From: DATNPX01 sp036702975
GTDB lineage: Bacteria > Cyanobacteriota > Vampirovibrionia > Obscuribacterales > Obscuribacteraceae
Assembly (NCBI GenBank): GCA_036702975.1
Contig: DATNPX010000019.1
Coordinates: forward strand, 1-64,000
Direction: 5' to 3'
Length of the DNA: 64,000 nucleotides
The first letter of the stretch is position 1. Every line of letters starts with the position of its first letter. A model generated the notes under the pieces. That model did no database searches. It had not been told where the DNA came from and was given only the letters and a program-made list of their open reading frames with translations. The translations under genes and the position numbers were made by a program. This document shows positions 34,006-42,348 of the stretch, piece after piece.

Positions 34006-34049
34006 AGATTTCGCAGAAGTCATGATATGAAAAGGCACTGTACGGATCA

Positions 34050-34084
34050 AGGCAAGCCGGTCCTTCGAACCGGCTTGCCTATTT
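34050..34084 (+). terminator. Bidirectional intrinsic terminator after catalase
   Basis: AGGCAAGCCGGT and ACCGGCTTGCCT form a 12-bp perfect stem (34050-34080) with a 7-base loop, followed by ATTTT. It lies between the catalase and the converging basic protein gene and serves the catalase side at least. Confidence 0.8.
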
Positions 34085-34100
34085 TCGATGTTTGCTAAGA

Positions 34101-34562
34101 CTAGGCGGCTTTATGTTTCCGCGCGGCTGCTCCTTTCTTTCCCGCTGCCGACAGTTTCTGTCTAGTCGAGGCACTTATTTTGCGGCTAGAGCTGACTTTC
34201 TTTGCGGAGCTGGTCTTTTTTGTAGCAGACTTAGCGGTTTCGCGCTTGATATTGGAGCCTGCCTTGGAAGCACCTTTTTGTCCGGCTTTGGACAATTTCG
34301 CGTGTGTAGAGCCTTTCGTTTTAGCCGGGCCCGTTCTCTTCGTGGTGCTTTTTTTGGCAGTAGATTTTTTCGAACTTCGGCTTGGGCTTGTTTTCTTTGC
34401 AGCCGATTTTTTCCGTCCGCCGCCTGTGTATTTGTTCACCGTAGCCCACCCAATTCGTTCTGCTTGTTCTTCGCTGCCGCCGCGTTTTTCGACGCTCTCT
34501 TCGATGTGTTCGGCCATCCTTTTTTGCTTATCGGTATAACTCGATTTATCACCTCTAGGCAT
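34101..34562 (-). CDS. Plasmid-stabilization-like / histone-H1-like basic protein
   Basis: 153 residues. The first ~50 (RGDKSSYTDKQKRMAEHIEESVEKRGGSEEQAERIGWATVNK) match the short 'plasmid stabilization' family; the rest is a Lys/Ala/Ser/Thr-rich H1-like tail (e.g. SKAGQKGASKAG, AAGKKGAAARKHKAA). Probably a nucleoid-associated DNA-binding protein, possibly stress-linked. GGAGGGAATTGAC precedes the ATG. A similar small basic protein is at 47224. Confidence 0.75.
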   Translation of the reverse strand: MPRGDKSSYTDKQKRMAEHIEESVEKRGGSEEQAERIGWATVNKYTGGGRKKSAAKKTSPSRSSKKSTAKKSTTKRTGPAKTKGSTHAKLSKAGQKGASKAGSNIKRETAKSATKKTSSAKKVSSSRKISASTRQKLSAAGKKGAAARKHKAA

Positions 34563-34694
34563 GTCAATTCCCTCCTCTCAATTTCTTACGGCCGCTGACG
34601 AGGTTTGAGTCAAATGGTTCCATTGCATCTAATTTGGAACTTTTCGGTGGAAAGTTACACGATTATACGTCAGCGTCGTGAAGAGGAAATCAGC

Positions 34695-34946
34695 ATGAGA
34701 ACACTATTAGCGCTCGTCGCTTGCAATCTGTTGTTCGCTGCCGTTGCGCAAGCACAGAATACGAGCACACCGCAACAAACAACAAATACAAATAATTCCA
34801 GGTCCACAAGTCGGAGCCAATTCCCTCAGTCACCTCAATCCACACAGGATTACAGGAACGGCCAGAGTACTTCGACAGTGACTAATCCAGCAACAGGAGC
34901 GCGTCCACGAACCATTAACGGGACCGGAAGTGTTACAGCTAAATGA
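34695..34946 (+). CDS. Small secreted Asn/Thr/Ser/Gln-rich protein
   Basis: 83 residues from the ATG at 34695 (GAGGAAA upstream). Signal peptide MRTLLALVACNLLFAAVAQA, cut near AQAQ. The rest is low complexity (Thr, Asn, Ser, Gln). No domain. Probable envelope or extracellular unstructured protein. Confidence 0.6.
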   Translation: MRTLLALVACNLLFAAVAQAQNTSTPQQTTNTNNSRSTSRSQFPQSPQSTQDYRNGQSTSTVTNPATGARPRTINGTGSVTAK

Positions 34947-35101
34947 AGCAATTGTTTCAGACTGCTTTTTGCTAACCCAAAATATGACATTGCTGAGGGA
35001 ACAACTAACACAAGAAAATGTCTAAACAACTCAAAAGAACAACATGTTCAACTTCTACGTTGAATGGAGGTTCTTTAAAAGAATGGTGAAACGTTCTCCA
35101 G

Positions 35102-35126
35102 TGCCTCTGCCGAATTCGCAGAGGCA
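35102..35126. promoter_or_regulatory. Leader hairpin upstream of the alcohol dehydrogenase
   Basis: TGCCTCTGC-CGAATTC-GCAGAGGCA: a perfect 9-bp stem with a 7-base loop ending 32 bp before the ATG, without a U-run. May be a leader structure. Confidence 0.4.
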
Positions 35127-35157
35127 TTGGTTCAAGCGGAGCTGGAGGTGAAGTCAT

Positions 35158-36381
35158 ATGAAAGCTGTAGTGTTCAAGAGTGTTGGCGATATTAGAGTGG
35201 AGGATGTACCTGAACCTACAATTCAGGATGCTACCGATGCCATTATTCGTATAACGGCAAGCTCCATTTGTGGTACTGATTTGCACATGGTGCGTGGGAC
35301 GATGCCCGGTATGAAAGCGGGCACCATCTTAGGTCATGAGGCTGTAGGAATAGTTGAATCGGTCGGAGTTCAGGTGACGAATTTTTCGGTAGGCGACAGA
35401 GTCGTTGTTTGCTCCACGATAGCTTGCGGAGCCTGCCGCTTTTGTCAGTGCGGAGAATTCTCCAGCTGCGATAATGCCAATCCCAACGGTCCTGATGCGG
35501 GAACTGCGTTTTTTGGCGGTCCAGCAAGTACAGGCCCCATTAATGGATTGCAGGCTGAGCGTGCAAGGATCCCTTTCGCGGATACGACTCTTGTGCGCCT
35601 AAGCGATTCCATATCAGACGAAGATGCGCTATTGACCAGTGATATCTTCCCCACCGGCTTTATGGCTGCTGAATTTGCGGATATAAATGCTGGCGATAGT
35701 GTTGCGGTTTTCGGCTGTGGACCGGTTGGGCAAATGGCAATTGCCAGTGCCAAGTTGCTTGGCGCGAGCGAGATTTTTGCGGTTGATTGCATTCCTGAAC
35801 GATTGAAACTGGCACAGCATCAAGGAGCTGTTCCTATAGACTACGCATCGGTTGATCCAGTGAAAACTCTCAAGGGATACACAAATGAGGTTGGCCCCGA
35901 TGCGTGCATAGATGCGGTCGGCGTTGATGCGCAGTCGGCGCCGAGTGGACCAGCGAAAGCAGATTTGCAGGCAAAACTGTTGAATACCATTGATCAGAGA
36001 ATAGTGGCTCCGCATGCGGTGCCATTCGGTGACCAATGGCGCCAAGGCGACGCACCAACACAGGTTTTGCGTTGGTGTACCGAAGCGGTGCGGAAGGTAG
36101 GAAGGATATCGATAGTGGGCGTCTATCCTCCCCAAGTTCAACTTTATCCCATTGGTGGTGCTCTCGAAAAATCGTTGACTATTAGAGGGGCCAACTGCAG
36201 CCACCGCCGATATGTCGAGCGCTTGCTAAAGCTTATTGAACAGGGCGCTTTTAAGCCATCTCAGGTGCTAGCACAGCAAAAGTCACTTACTGCAGCCGTC
36301 GACTGTTATAAGAATTTCGACCATCGCCAGGAAGGATGGTTTAAGGTGGAGCTACTGCCTGGGACGGAAGCAGCAGCATAG
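35158..36381 (+). CDS. Zinc-dependent alcohol/formaldehyde-type dehydrogenase
   Basis: 407 residues of the MDR family. Catalytic zinc ligands: Cys in SSICGTDLHMV and the GHEAVG motif; structural zinc cysteines in ACGACRFCQCGEFSSC. Coenzyme-binding motif is VAVFGCGPVGQMAI. The layout and the long insertion (about 255-300) are like glutathione-independent formaldehyde dehydrogenases. GGAGGTG precedes the ATG. A paralog is at 50778. Function may be aldehyde removal; substrate is not certain. Confidence 0.88.
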   Translation: MKAVVFKSVGDIRVEDVPEPTIQDATDAIIRITASSICGTDLHMVRGTMPGMKAGTILGHEAVGIVESVGVQVTNFSVGDRVVVCSTIACGACRFCQCGEFSSCDNANPNGPDAGTAFFGGPASTGPINGLQAERARIPFADTTLVRLSDSISDEDALLTSDIFPTGFMAAEFADINAGDSVAVFGCGPVGQMAIASAKLLGASEIFAVDCIPERLKLAQHQGAVPIDYASVDPVKTLKGYTNEVGPDACIDAVGVDAQSAPSGPAKADLQAKLLNTIDQRIVAPHAVPFGDQWRQGDAPTQVLRWCTEAVRKVGRISIVGVYPPQVQLYPIGGALEKSLTIRGANCSHRRYVERLLKLIEQGAFKPSQVLAQQKSLTAAVDCYKNFDHRQEGWFKVELLPGTEAAA

Positions 36382-36507
36382 GAACACAACATACCAGGAA
36401 TGCAAAGAATGTTCCTGAATGTCTTGAAGAATAACTCAAACGAGTGTGAAAGCGCGTGACCACGGAAGGCAGTACGATTTTGCCTTCATCGATGTGCACC
36501 AGAACGC

Positions 36508-36597
36508 TCATAGCTTCCAACCTGGTCGGTCGTTAAAGAACATCGCCAGTCCCGATACCAGCAATATCAAAGCAGCCCAGACGAGGACATTAATCAT
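36508..36597 (-). CDS. 29-aa single-helix membrane peptide
   Basis: MINVLVWAALILLVSGLAMF then FNDRPGWKL: one predicted membrane helix with a short charged tail. The ATG overlaps the stop of the upstream 63-codon gene (ATGA), so it is likely translated by coupling. Small TM proteins are often stress- or transporter-associated. Missed by standard length cutoffs. Confidence 0.6.
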   Translation of the reverse strand: MINVLVWAALILLVSGLAMFFNDRPGWKL

Positions 36598-36785
36598 GAA
36601 TACTGGCATTTAGCCTTGTGTTGAGCACTTGCCTTTTGCAATTCCCCGAGCTCAAGGACCTTTCCTTGTGCAGCTATGTCGAGCTTGAGTTGCATTTTAG
36701 CGGCAATCATTTTGACTACGTGTTCTTGAATCTCCGCAATCGACCAAGTCGGATTAATTTGCTGTTTTGGGATAGATTGAGTCAT
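36594..36785 (-). CDS. Small hypothetical protein (63 aa)
   Basis: 63 residues, MTQSIPKQQINPTWSIAEIQ..., with AGAGGTG 5 bases before the ATG at 36785. Mostly helical, charged. Its stop overlaps the start of the 29-aa membrane peptide. Not recognised; the two form a two-gene unit. Confidence 0.55.
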   Translation of the reverse strand: MTQSIPKQQINPTWSIAEIQEHVVKMIAAKMQLKLDIAAQGKVLELGELQKASAQHKAKCQYS

Positions 36786-36987
36786 ACACACCTCTTACCG
36801 ATAAGCAGTTGTTGTCGACGATCTCAGACACCGAAAATAACGAGTGGTTCCCAATTTGAGTTGAGCGAAAGTTGAATTATTTTATGATTTTGGGGAACCA
36901 TTCGCATCTGCAGGTGTCTAATCTAACCCTGTGCGTGAACAACAACGACAGATTTTCGTGTCCAGTGCTTTTTTAAGGAATAGTGAT

Positions 36988-37500
36988 ATGCGATATAACA
37001 ATACTCTTTTGTTGGGGCTAATTATCCCTGCTTGTATCAATCTTCCGGCTCAGGCAGACACTAGCAAGGCCGAAAGCGATCTCCTGTCCGGCATCGCGAA
37101 GGACGGAATGTTGGAAGTGAAACTGGGTAAGCTTGCCGAAGAAAAAGCAGCAGATGCCGGTGTCAAATCTTTCGCCGCTCATATGGTCAGAGACCACTCG
37201 CAAGCCAACGACAAGTTAGCCAATGCAGCCGCTAAGGATCACGTTACATTGCCCTCCGGCCTCTCCTCCGATCAGCAGCGCATGTTCGACTCGCTCGCCA
37301 AACTAAGTGGCGCCGACTTCGATAAGAAGTATGTGGCCGAAATGGTTGCCGGGCACGATAAAGCCGTTAGTGCGATTCGAAAAGAGAAAGAAACCGGTAC
37401 GGGGAACTCAAAGGCTTGGGCTATCGAAACGCTGCCTACTGTTGAGGAGCATCGTAAGGAAGCGGTTAGTCTGAGCTCAAAGGTCGGGCGCCCTATTTAG
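36988..37500 (+). CDS. Exported DUF4142 protein
   Basis: 170 residues from the ATG at 36988 (AAGGA upstream). Signal peptide to about residue 23 (LLLGLIIPACINLPAQAD). The mature part is a DUF4142 ferritin-like four-helix bundle: EVKLGKLAEEKAADAGVKSFAAHMVRDHSQANDKL, KLSGADFDKKYVAEMVAGHDKAV, ETLPTVEEHRKEAV. These proteins are often periplasmic and stress-associated; the family is uncharacterised biochemically. Confidence 0.85.
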   Translation: MRYNNTLLLGLIIPACINLPAQADTSKAESDLLSGIAKDGMLEVKLGKLAEEKAADAGVKSFAAHMVRDHSQANDKLANAAAKDHVTLPSGLSSDQQRMFDSLAKLSGADFDKKYVAEMVAGHDKAVSAIRKEKETGTGNSKAWAIETLPTVEEHRKEAVSLSSKVGRPI

Positions 37501-37638
37501 CAAGTTTATCTCGCTAGGCATAGTTGAGAGCTGTCGACTAAATTAGGCGTGTATTTTCATTTGCAGTGAAAAAATTTTGGAACTTACTGGGCATGGGGTA
37601 GGTCTTATCAACATATTGTAATAATAGGTGTCTTTGGT

Positions 37639-37857
37639 ATGAACACGATGGTCGATATAGAGCAACCCAACTCTTCGCCAAAGTGGTCTGTGAACGTTGG
37701 TGTGGAGATTTTGCCGTTTCCTGACTTCGTTACTGCGTTGACCTATGCCGATGCCTACACTCGTAGGGAAAAGCTTATTAAGTATATAGATTTGCTGGCG
37801 CACAAAATTGTTGTGATTGAGCCTGCGGTCACTCAGATTGAACCCGTGCCAAGTTGA
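37639..37857 (+). CDS. Small hypothetical protein (72 aa)
   Basis: 72 residues, MNTMVDIEQPNSSPKWSVNVGVEILPFPDF..., with a weak AGGTG about 13 bases upstream. Its composition is more protein-like than the opposing minus frame. No domain recognised. Confidence 0.4.
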   Translation: MNTMVDIEQPNSSPKWSVNVGVEILPFPDFVTALTYADAYTRREKLIKYIDLLAHKIVVIEPAVTQIEPVPS

Positions 37858-38058
37858 GCTGCCGCTAATTCCAGTTTGCTAGAGCGTGAGCTCTGGTTTG
37901 CCCATATGAGATATATGGGAAACGCAAGTTGGTGCCGTGATAGTCTTGTCGCCTAAATAAGACATTCATGATGGACTGATTACTGATCTCTCTGAAATTG
38001 TTTGCACTCGATATACTACATGCGAATTGCTGAGTCGTCTCTCACTAACGGAGGTTCG

Positions 38059-38414
38059 ATGGTCTACATTCACAAAATGCTGCCATGCTCCCATTGCAAT
38101 TGCATATTCATCTTTTCAGAAGGAGAGCAGGAGTTCTTCGCACAATGAAATCTGCTGAACTTACCAAAAAATGTCCTAACTGCCGTGTATTGGCCCGCAT
38201 CAAAAGAGCCGGAGGCGAGGTTCAATCGTCCACGGTAGAGTGTGACGATTGTGGTGCGGTAACTATTGTGCCATTCAAGCCAAAGGGATACAAACCTGTT
38301 TATTGCACTGTCTGTTATCGCAAGGCGAGCGCATCGAAGTGTGACGTTCTAGTAGCTTCTCTTTCAAAATGTGTCGTCGATTTCATACATCTCATAACAT
38401 CGAACAATTTTTAG
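38059..38414 (+). pseudogene. Zinc-ribbon protein split into two overlapping frames
   Basis: A 29-codon ORF (38059-38148, CGGAGG before its ATG) carries CSHCNCIFIFSEGEQEFFAQ, the first half of the zf-trcl ribbon. The second ORF (38145-38414) carries KKCPNCRVLARIKRAGG and CDDCGAVTIVPFKPKGYKPVYCTVCYRK, the usual continuation (CADCG...VPFKP...PVYC..C). They are in different frames, joined as CAATGA, so one base change breaks a normally single gene or the split is a natural ATGA coupling. The second frame ends in a tail with unusual residues, so the gene may be decaying. Confidence 0.6.
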
Positions 38415-38417
38415 TGC

Positions 38418-38699
38418 CTAACCGACCCTGCGCTGAAAACTTGCTGACTTTGCTTTGCGGTCTGCTGTTTTAAGTAGGTCAAACGCTTCAATCTTAAGAG
38501 CGGCAGCCAGGCGCTTCATCGTCGTAAGTGTGATGTTGCGCCTTCCTCGCTCGATATCGCTGATATAGGTTCGATTGACTCCGGACAAGTCAGCAAGCTC
38601 TTGTTGAGTCATGCCCAGCGACTCACGGAGATCGGAAACCGAGTCTCCAAAAGCTATTAACCAGAGGTCTTCGATATGCCGGTTGTCCTGTTTACTCAT
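38418..38699 (-). CDS. XRE-family transcriptional regulator
   Basis: 93 residues from ATG 38699 (AAAAGG upstream). Standard XRE HTH at ~20-75: VSDLRESLGMTQQELADLSGVNRTYISDIERGRRNITLTTMKRLAAALKI. Likely a small repressor. It lies next to the zinc-ribbon pseudogene and in front of the decayed cheB. Confidence 0.85.
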   Translation of the reverse strand: MSKQDNRHIEDLWLIAFGDSVSDLRESLGMTQQELADLSGVNRTYISDIERGRRNITLTTMKRLAAALKIEAFDLLKTADRKAKSASFQRRVG

Positions 38700-38788
38700 A
38701 AGCCTTTTTGGAACCAAACACTATGTACATAAGCCTACATCAGCGAAAAGACTAAAATCAATAATGAATTAGATTTTTGGAGTCGTCT

Positions 38789-39797
38789 ATGCCCAAGCGC
38801 GACATCATTGTAATCGGGGCTTCCGCTGGTGGTATAGAGACGTGTCGTAATCTCTTAAGGCTCTTCCTGCGAGTTTTAAGGCCTCAATTTTTATTGTGAT
38901 TCACCTGTCTGCAAGTGCGCCAAGCGTCCTTCCTCGAATACTTTCGCGCGACTCTTTACTTCCCGTAAAGAATCCTCAGAACGGTGAGATTCCTCTAGCC
39001 AGAGTAGTTTATGTGGCTCCTGCTAATCACCATATGATCCTCAAACCCAACTTTATTCAATTGGGAAGAGGTCCGAAGGAAAATGGCTGCCGTCCTTCTG
39101 TTAACGCATTGTTCCGAACAGCGGCTTTCTCATATGGGGAACGAGTGGTAGGAGTCATCCTCAGTGGCGCTCTCAATGACGGGGCCGCTGGTTTATGAAC
39201 ATCAAGGGACAGGGTGGTTTAGCGACTGTGCAAAAGCCCGAGGAAGCTTTATTTCCAGGGATGCCTTTGAGCGCACTCGAATTCGTTGATGTCGACTATG
39301 TTTTAAGCGTTAATGAGATTGCCGAGCAGTTGGTGCGCATCGTAGATGAACCTGCGCAGCCAGTCGAAAACATGTGCCAAAATTCCAAATCTCACGTCTA
39401 CGAGTCTGGCGCTGCAGGCTTGAGATAAGGGATGGAAGGAAGCCCATCATCTTTTTCCTGCCCTAGTTGCGGTGGTGTTCTTTGGCAAAGTGCACTGGAA
39501 GACTTTTGCGAATATAAGTGTCATATCGGGCATTTTTTTACTACTGACGCTCTGCTCCAAGAACAGTCTGATCTTATCGACACGACATTTTGGCGGACGC
39601 TGCGCCAGCTGGATGAAAATATTGCGCTGCGAAAAAAACTTTTAAAATCTGTTAGAGCACGCCATAAAGAAGCTGATGCCCTTGCCCTTGAGCGACAACT
39701 GCAGTTTGCTGAACGGCAAGCCGAGGCAATACGCACCGCTCTACTATCCGACGTGGCTCGACTGAATGATCCGGATATGACTATTGAAAATAACTAG
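38789..39797 (+). pseudogene. cheB: CheB-type protein-glutamate methylesterase, broken
   Basis: The frame starts at 38789 with DIIVIGASAGGIET (catalytic Ser), continues in another frame with FIVIHLSASAPSVLPRILS (catalytic His) and SGALNDGAAG (catalytic Asp), then in a third frame with GGLATVQKPEEALFPGMPLSALE and finally CPSCGGVLWQ, a C-terminal zinc segment. Two one-base deletions (near 38857, TTAAGG for TTAAAGG, and near 39196, TTATGAAC for TTATGGAAC) and an in-frame TAA (39426-39428) break it. No chemotaxis genes are near. It should be nonfunctional unless the sequence has errors. Confidence 0.8.
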
Positions 39798-40332
39798 CCT
39801 GGCGAATGCAACAGAAACTGCGCAGAGTCCGGAGCAAAAAGCGCTCGCTTTCTTCAGATGCTTTGCGAAGCCTGGTTAGTCTTTGGGTCGCTTCCTGAGA
39901 AGTCAGTTTTTGGTTGTCTAGTAAGTGCGCCAATCGCTCCGCACCGGCTACGTTGACATTCTTTTTTTGCATCGATTCGAGCTGCCATATCATACGAAGT
40001 CGTTGACTAGCGAGAGAGAGTAATTGTTGTTCGATTTTATACCGCTGCTTCTGGGTTTGCAGAGTCTGAACCACAAGCCTCTTTTCTCTGGGTGTCATTC
40101 CATACTCAAGAGATTCAGCCTGATGCATGAGCTTACCTGATTCACTTCCTAGTGCCCTTGAAAGTGAGGAGAATAGGCGTAGATCCATCTCTACATTGCC
40201 CGCTTCAAATGCCGCCAGGTGAGACGATGATACATCTACCTCATCGCTAAGTTCCTGGAGAGATATTCCCATTGAGAGACGACGTGCTCGAAGTACGTTA
40301 ATCTCAGTAAGGAATGTAATGTCTATGGCCAT
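39781..40332 (-). CDS. XRE-family regulator with C-terminal helical region
   Basis: 183 residues. XRE HTH at ~10-65 (LRARRLSMGISLQELSDEVDVSSSHLAAFEAGN). The rest is a long helical, probably coiled-coil region rich in Gln/Leu/Arg. Its end overlaps the decayed cheB by 17 bp. Probably a cytoplasmic repressor. Confidence 0.8.
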   Translation of the reverse strand: MAIDITFLTEINVLRARRLSMGISLQELSDEVDVSSSHLAAFEAGNVEMDLRLFSSLSRALGSESGKLMHQAESLEYGMTPREKRLVVQTLQTQKQRYKIEQQLLSLASQRLRMIWQLESMQKKNVNVAGAERLAHLLDNQKLTSQEATQRLTRLRKASEESERFLLRTLRSFCCIRQASYFQ

Positions 40333-40510
40333 TAAGCCTGGGTTTTATTACTAAAACTCACCCGAACATTTTGTCTCAGCTACTGTCGCAATTAAATCGA
40401 ATTGAAACAGTTTGTCAATTCCAGAGCCATCAAATGGAGGTCATTCTAAAGATATGTGACCATGCCAGTTTTGGTGCGAGCTGCTTCAAAAGCTTTGACC
40501 GGTTATATAT

Positions 40511-41128
40511 CTATGAAGCGAGATAGTTTTGAAGCTTTACCTGAACCTTTCGCCTGGCACGACTCAAGCGAGACTTAGTGGTTCCCAATTCTAAACCGAT
40601 GGTAGCTGCTATCTCTCCATATGGGCGTCCTTCGAATTCCCGCATGATAAGTATGTTTTTGAAATCGTTTGGCAGATCTTCAATGATATTGATGATTTTT
40701 TTCATCAGCTCTCGTCTGTGAGTAATCTCATCCGGCAGCTGCCGAGTATCGGGAAGTTGGGATAATCTCGAATATCCCTCATCTTCATCGATGGGCTCAT
40801 CGAGAGAGAAGTATTTCGTTTTCGTGCGGTAATCGAGTTCGTCAAAAAAAAGATGCTTTATCAGTTGGTTAAGCCATCGATGAAACGCATGTGGGTTTCG
40901 TAGCGTCGTGATTGACCGCCAAATTCGGATTGTGATCTCTTGGGTCATGTCACTGTGATCCTTCCAGTCTGGCGCTAACTTAAAGAGTGCGGCTGAGATA
41001 TTTTTCCTGTTGCGTTCGAGCAAGACCTCAAATGCTAGATGATTATTTTGTTGACATGCGACAACCAAGTCAAAGTCAGACATTTTTTCGAGTTGTTTTC
41101 GAGTATTTAGAGCGACGCGGGTATGCAA
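40511..41128 (-). CDS. ECF-type RNA polymerase sigma factor
   Basis: About 206 residues from the TTG at 41128 (GGAGG 11 bases upstream; an ATG at 41083 is an alternative). Sigma-2 region: DLVVACQQNNHLAFEVLLERN, MTQEITIRIWRSITTLRNPHAFHRWL; sigma-4 region: LPNDFKNILIMREFEGRPYGEIAATIGLELGTTKSRLSRARRKVQ. It is a close paralog of the factor at 41615 with the same tail (YLAS) and in the opposite direction. No anti-sigma gene is adjacent. Confidence 0.88.
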   Translation of the reverse strand: MHTRVALNTRKQLEKMSDFDLVVACQQNNHLAFEVLLERNRKNISAALFKLAPDWKDHSDMTQEITIRIWRSITTLRNPHAFHRWLNQLIKHLFFDELDYRTKTKYFSLDEPIDEDEGYSRLSQLPDTRQLPDEITHRRELMKKIINIIEDLPNDFKNILIMREFEGRPYGEIAATIGLELGTTKSRLSRARRKVQVKLQNYLAS

Positions 41129-41614
41129 GGTAGTTCCAACCTCCGGAGCTGCAACAGCGCATTTGAGAATATCTGAGAATGTATGAATTATCCGACAGCA
41201 AGATATGGATGCATAGATGGGTAACCCCCAGGCAGAACCGCTAATGATAAGAGCCTGAACTGGCGGTACCTGCCTTAATGGGAAGGAAAAGGTGCCGCTA
41301 TTGATTGCCATATATTGTTTCGATTGCAATTTCGGTGGCGATGTGCATCATCAGTCAAATTTTGTTTCAGTTCTTACGTAATATTCTTGGCACAGCGCCT
41401 GACATGAGGTCAGTCAAGTAAATATGCCTGCCAGTGCTTCAGATGTGGGTCAGGACGGACTTTTCTTTAGACCGACTCTGCAAGCCTTTGCGCATTATGA
41501 AACCGAATATCTTGCTGTGGCTATCCTTACTGTATCGTAAGAGCAGCTTGTCGGATAATTCATACATAAGAAGCAGTCAACGCTAAGTTGAAGTTTTCAT
41601 CGGAGGCACACCCC
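41129..41614. other. Divergent spacer between two sigma-factor genes
   Basis: 486 bp holding the promoters of both sigma genes in opposite directions. A longer ORF extension of the minus gene runs through part of it but lacks a ribosome site and family similarity, so I treat it as noncoding. I see no sharp palindrome or canonical sigma-70 site. Confidence 0.5.
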
Positions 41615-42241
41615 ATGCCCAGTAATTCCCCCAGGCAATCCATGCTCTCGATTCGAAGCCATTTTGAAAAGATGACTGAAGTAGAGCTAGTCAAAGCCTG
41701 TCAAGAAAATAATTCATTTGCGTTTGAAGAGCTAGTCCGACGAAATCAGAAGATAATCTCTGCTGTATTGTTCAAGGTGGCTCCTGATTTCAATGACCGC
41801 AGCGATTTAGTACAGGAGACTCTCATTCGCATATGGCGCTCGCTGCCCTCCCTGCGCAATCCATATGCGTTTCGCCGCTGGCTCAATCAACTGGTTAAGA
41901 ATCTGTTCTATGATGAACTCCGCAACCGCGCAAAAAATAGACAGTGCTCTCTGGATGAACCGATTTACGAAGACGGGACCTCTCGCCTGAATGAATTAGC
42001 AGACAGCGAGGGTATTCCAGACGAACTCAGCCAGAGAAGAGAATTGATGCAGCACATTGTTCGTGCGGTAAATGAATTGCCACAAGATTTTAAAAATGCA
42101 TTGGTTCTTAGAGAGTTTGAAGGTAGAGCTTACGAGGAGATTGCGGCTATAACCAAGTCTGAGCTCGGCACAATTAAATCGCGTATATCTCGTGCTCGTC
42201 AAAGAGTGCAGCGCAAACTGAAGGGCTATTTAGCATCATAG
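41615..42241 (+). CDS. ECF-type RNA polymerase sigma factor
   Basis: 208 residues from ATG 41615, CGGAGG 8 bases upstream. Sigma-2: ELVKACQENNSFAFEELVRRN, LVQETLIRIWRSLPSLRNPYAF; sigma-4: LPQDFKNALVLREFEGRAYEEIAAITKSELGTIKSRISRARQRVQ. Paralog of 40511. It may drive one of the stress gene sets near it. No anti-sigma gene is adjacent. Confidence 0.9.
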   Translation: MPSNSPRQSMLSIRSHFEKMTEVELVKACQENNSFAFEELVRRNQKIISAVLFKVAPDFNDRSDLVQETLIRIWRSLPSLRNPYAFRRWLNQLVKNLFYDELRNRAKNRQCSLDEPIYEDGTSRLNELADSEGIPDELSQRRELMQHIVRAVNELPQDFKNALVLREFEGRAYEEIAAITKSELGTIKSRISRARQRVQRKLKGYLAS

Positions 42242-42348
42242 TGAAAATTCATAGCCCGCATGTTGAACAAAACCATCAGGATGGAACCGCGAGGTATCGA
42301 AGCCGTCAAATTCCTAGACATCACTAACCTATACGGTTGGACCGGGAA

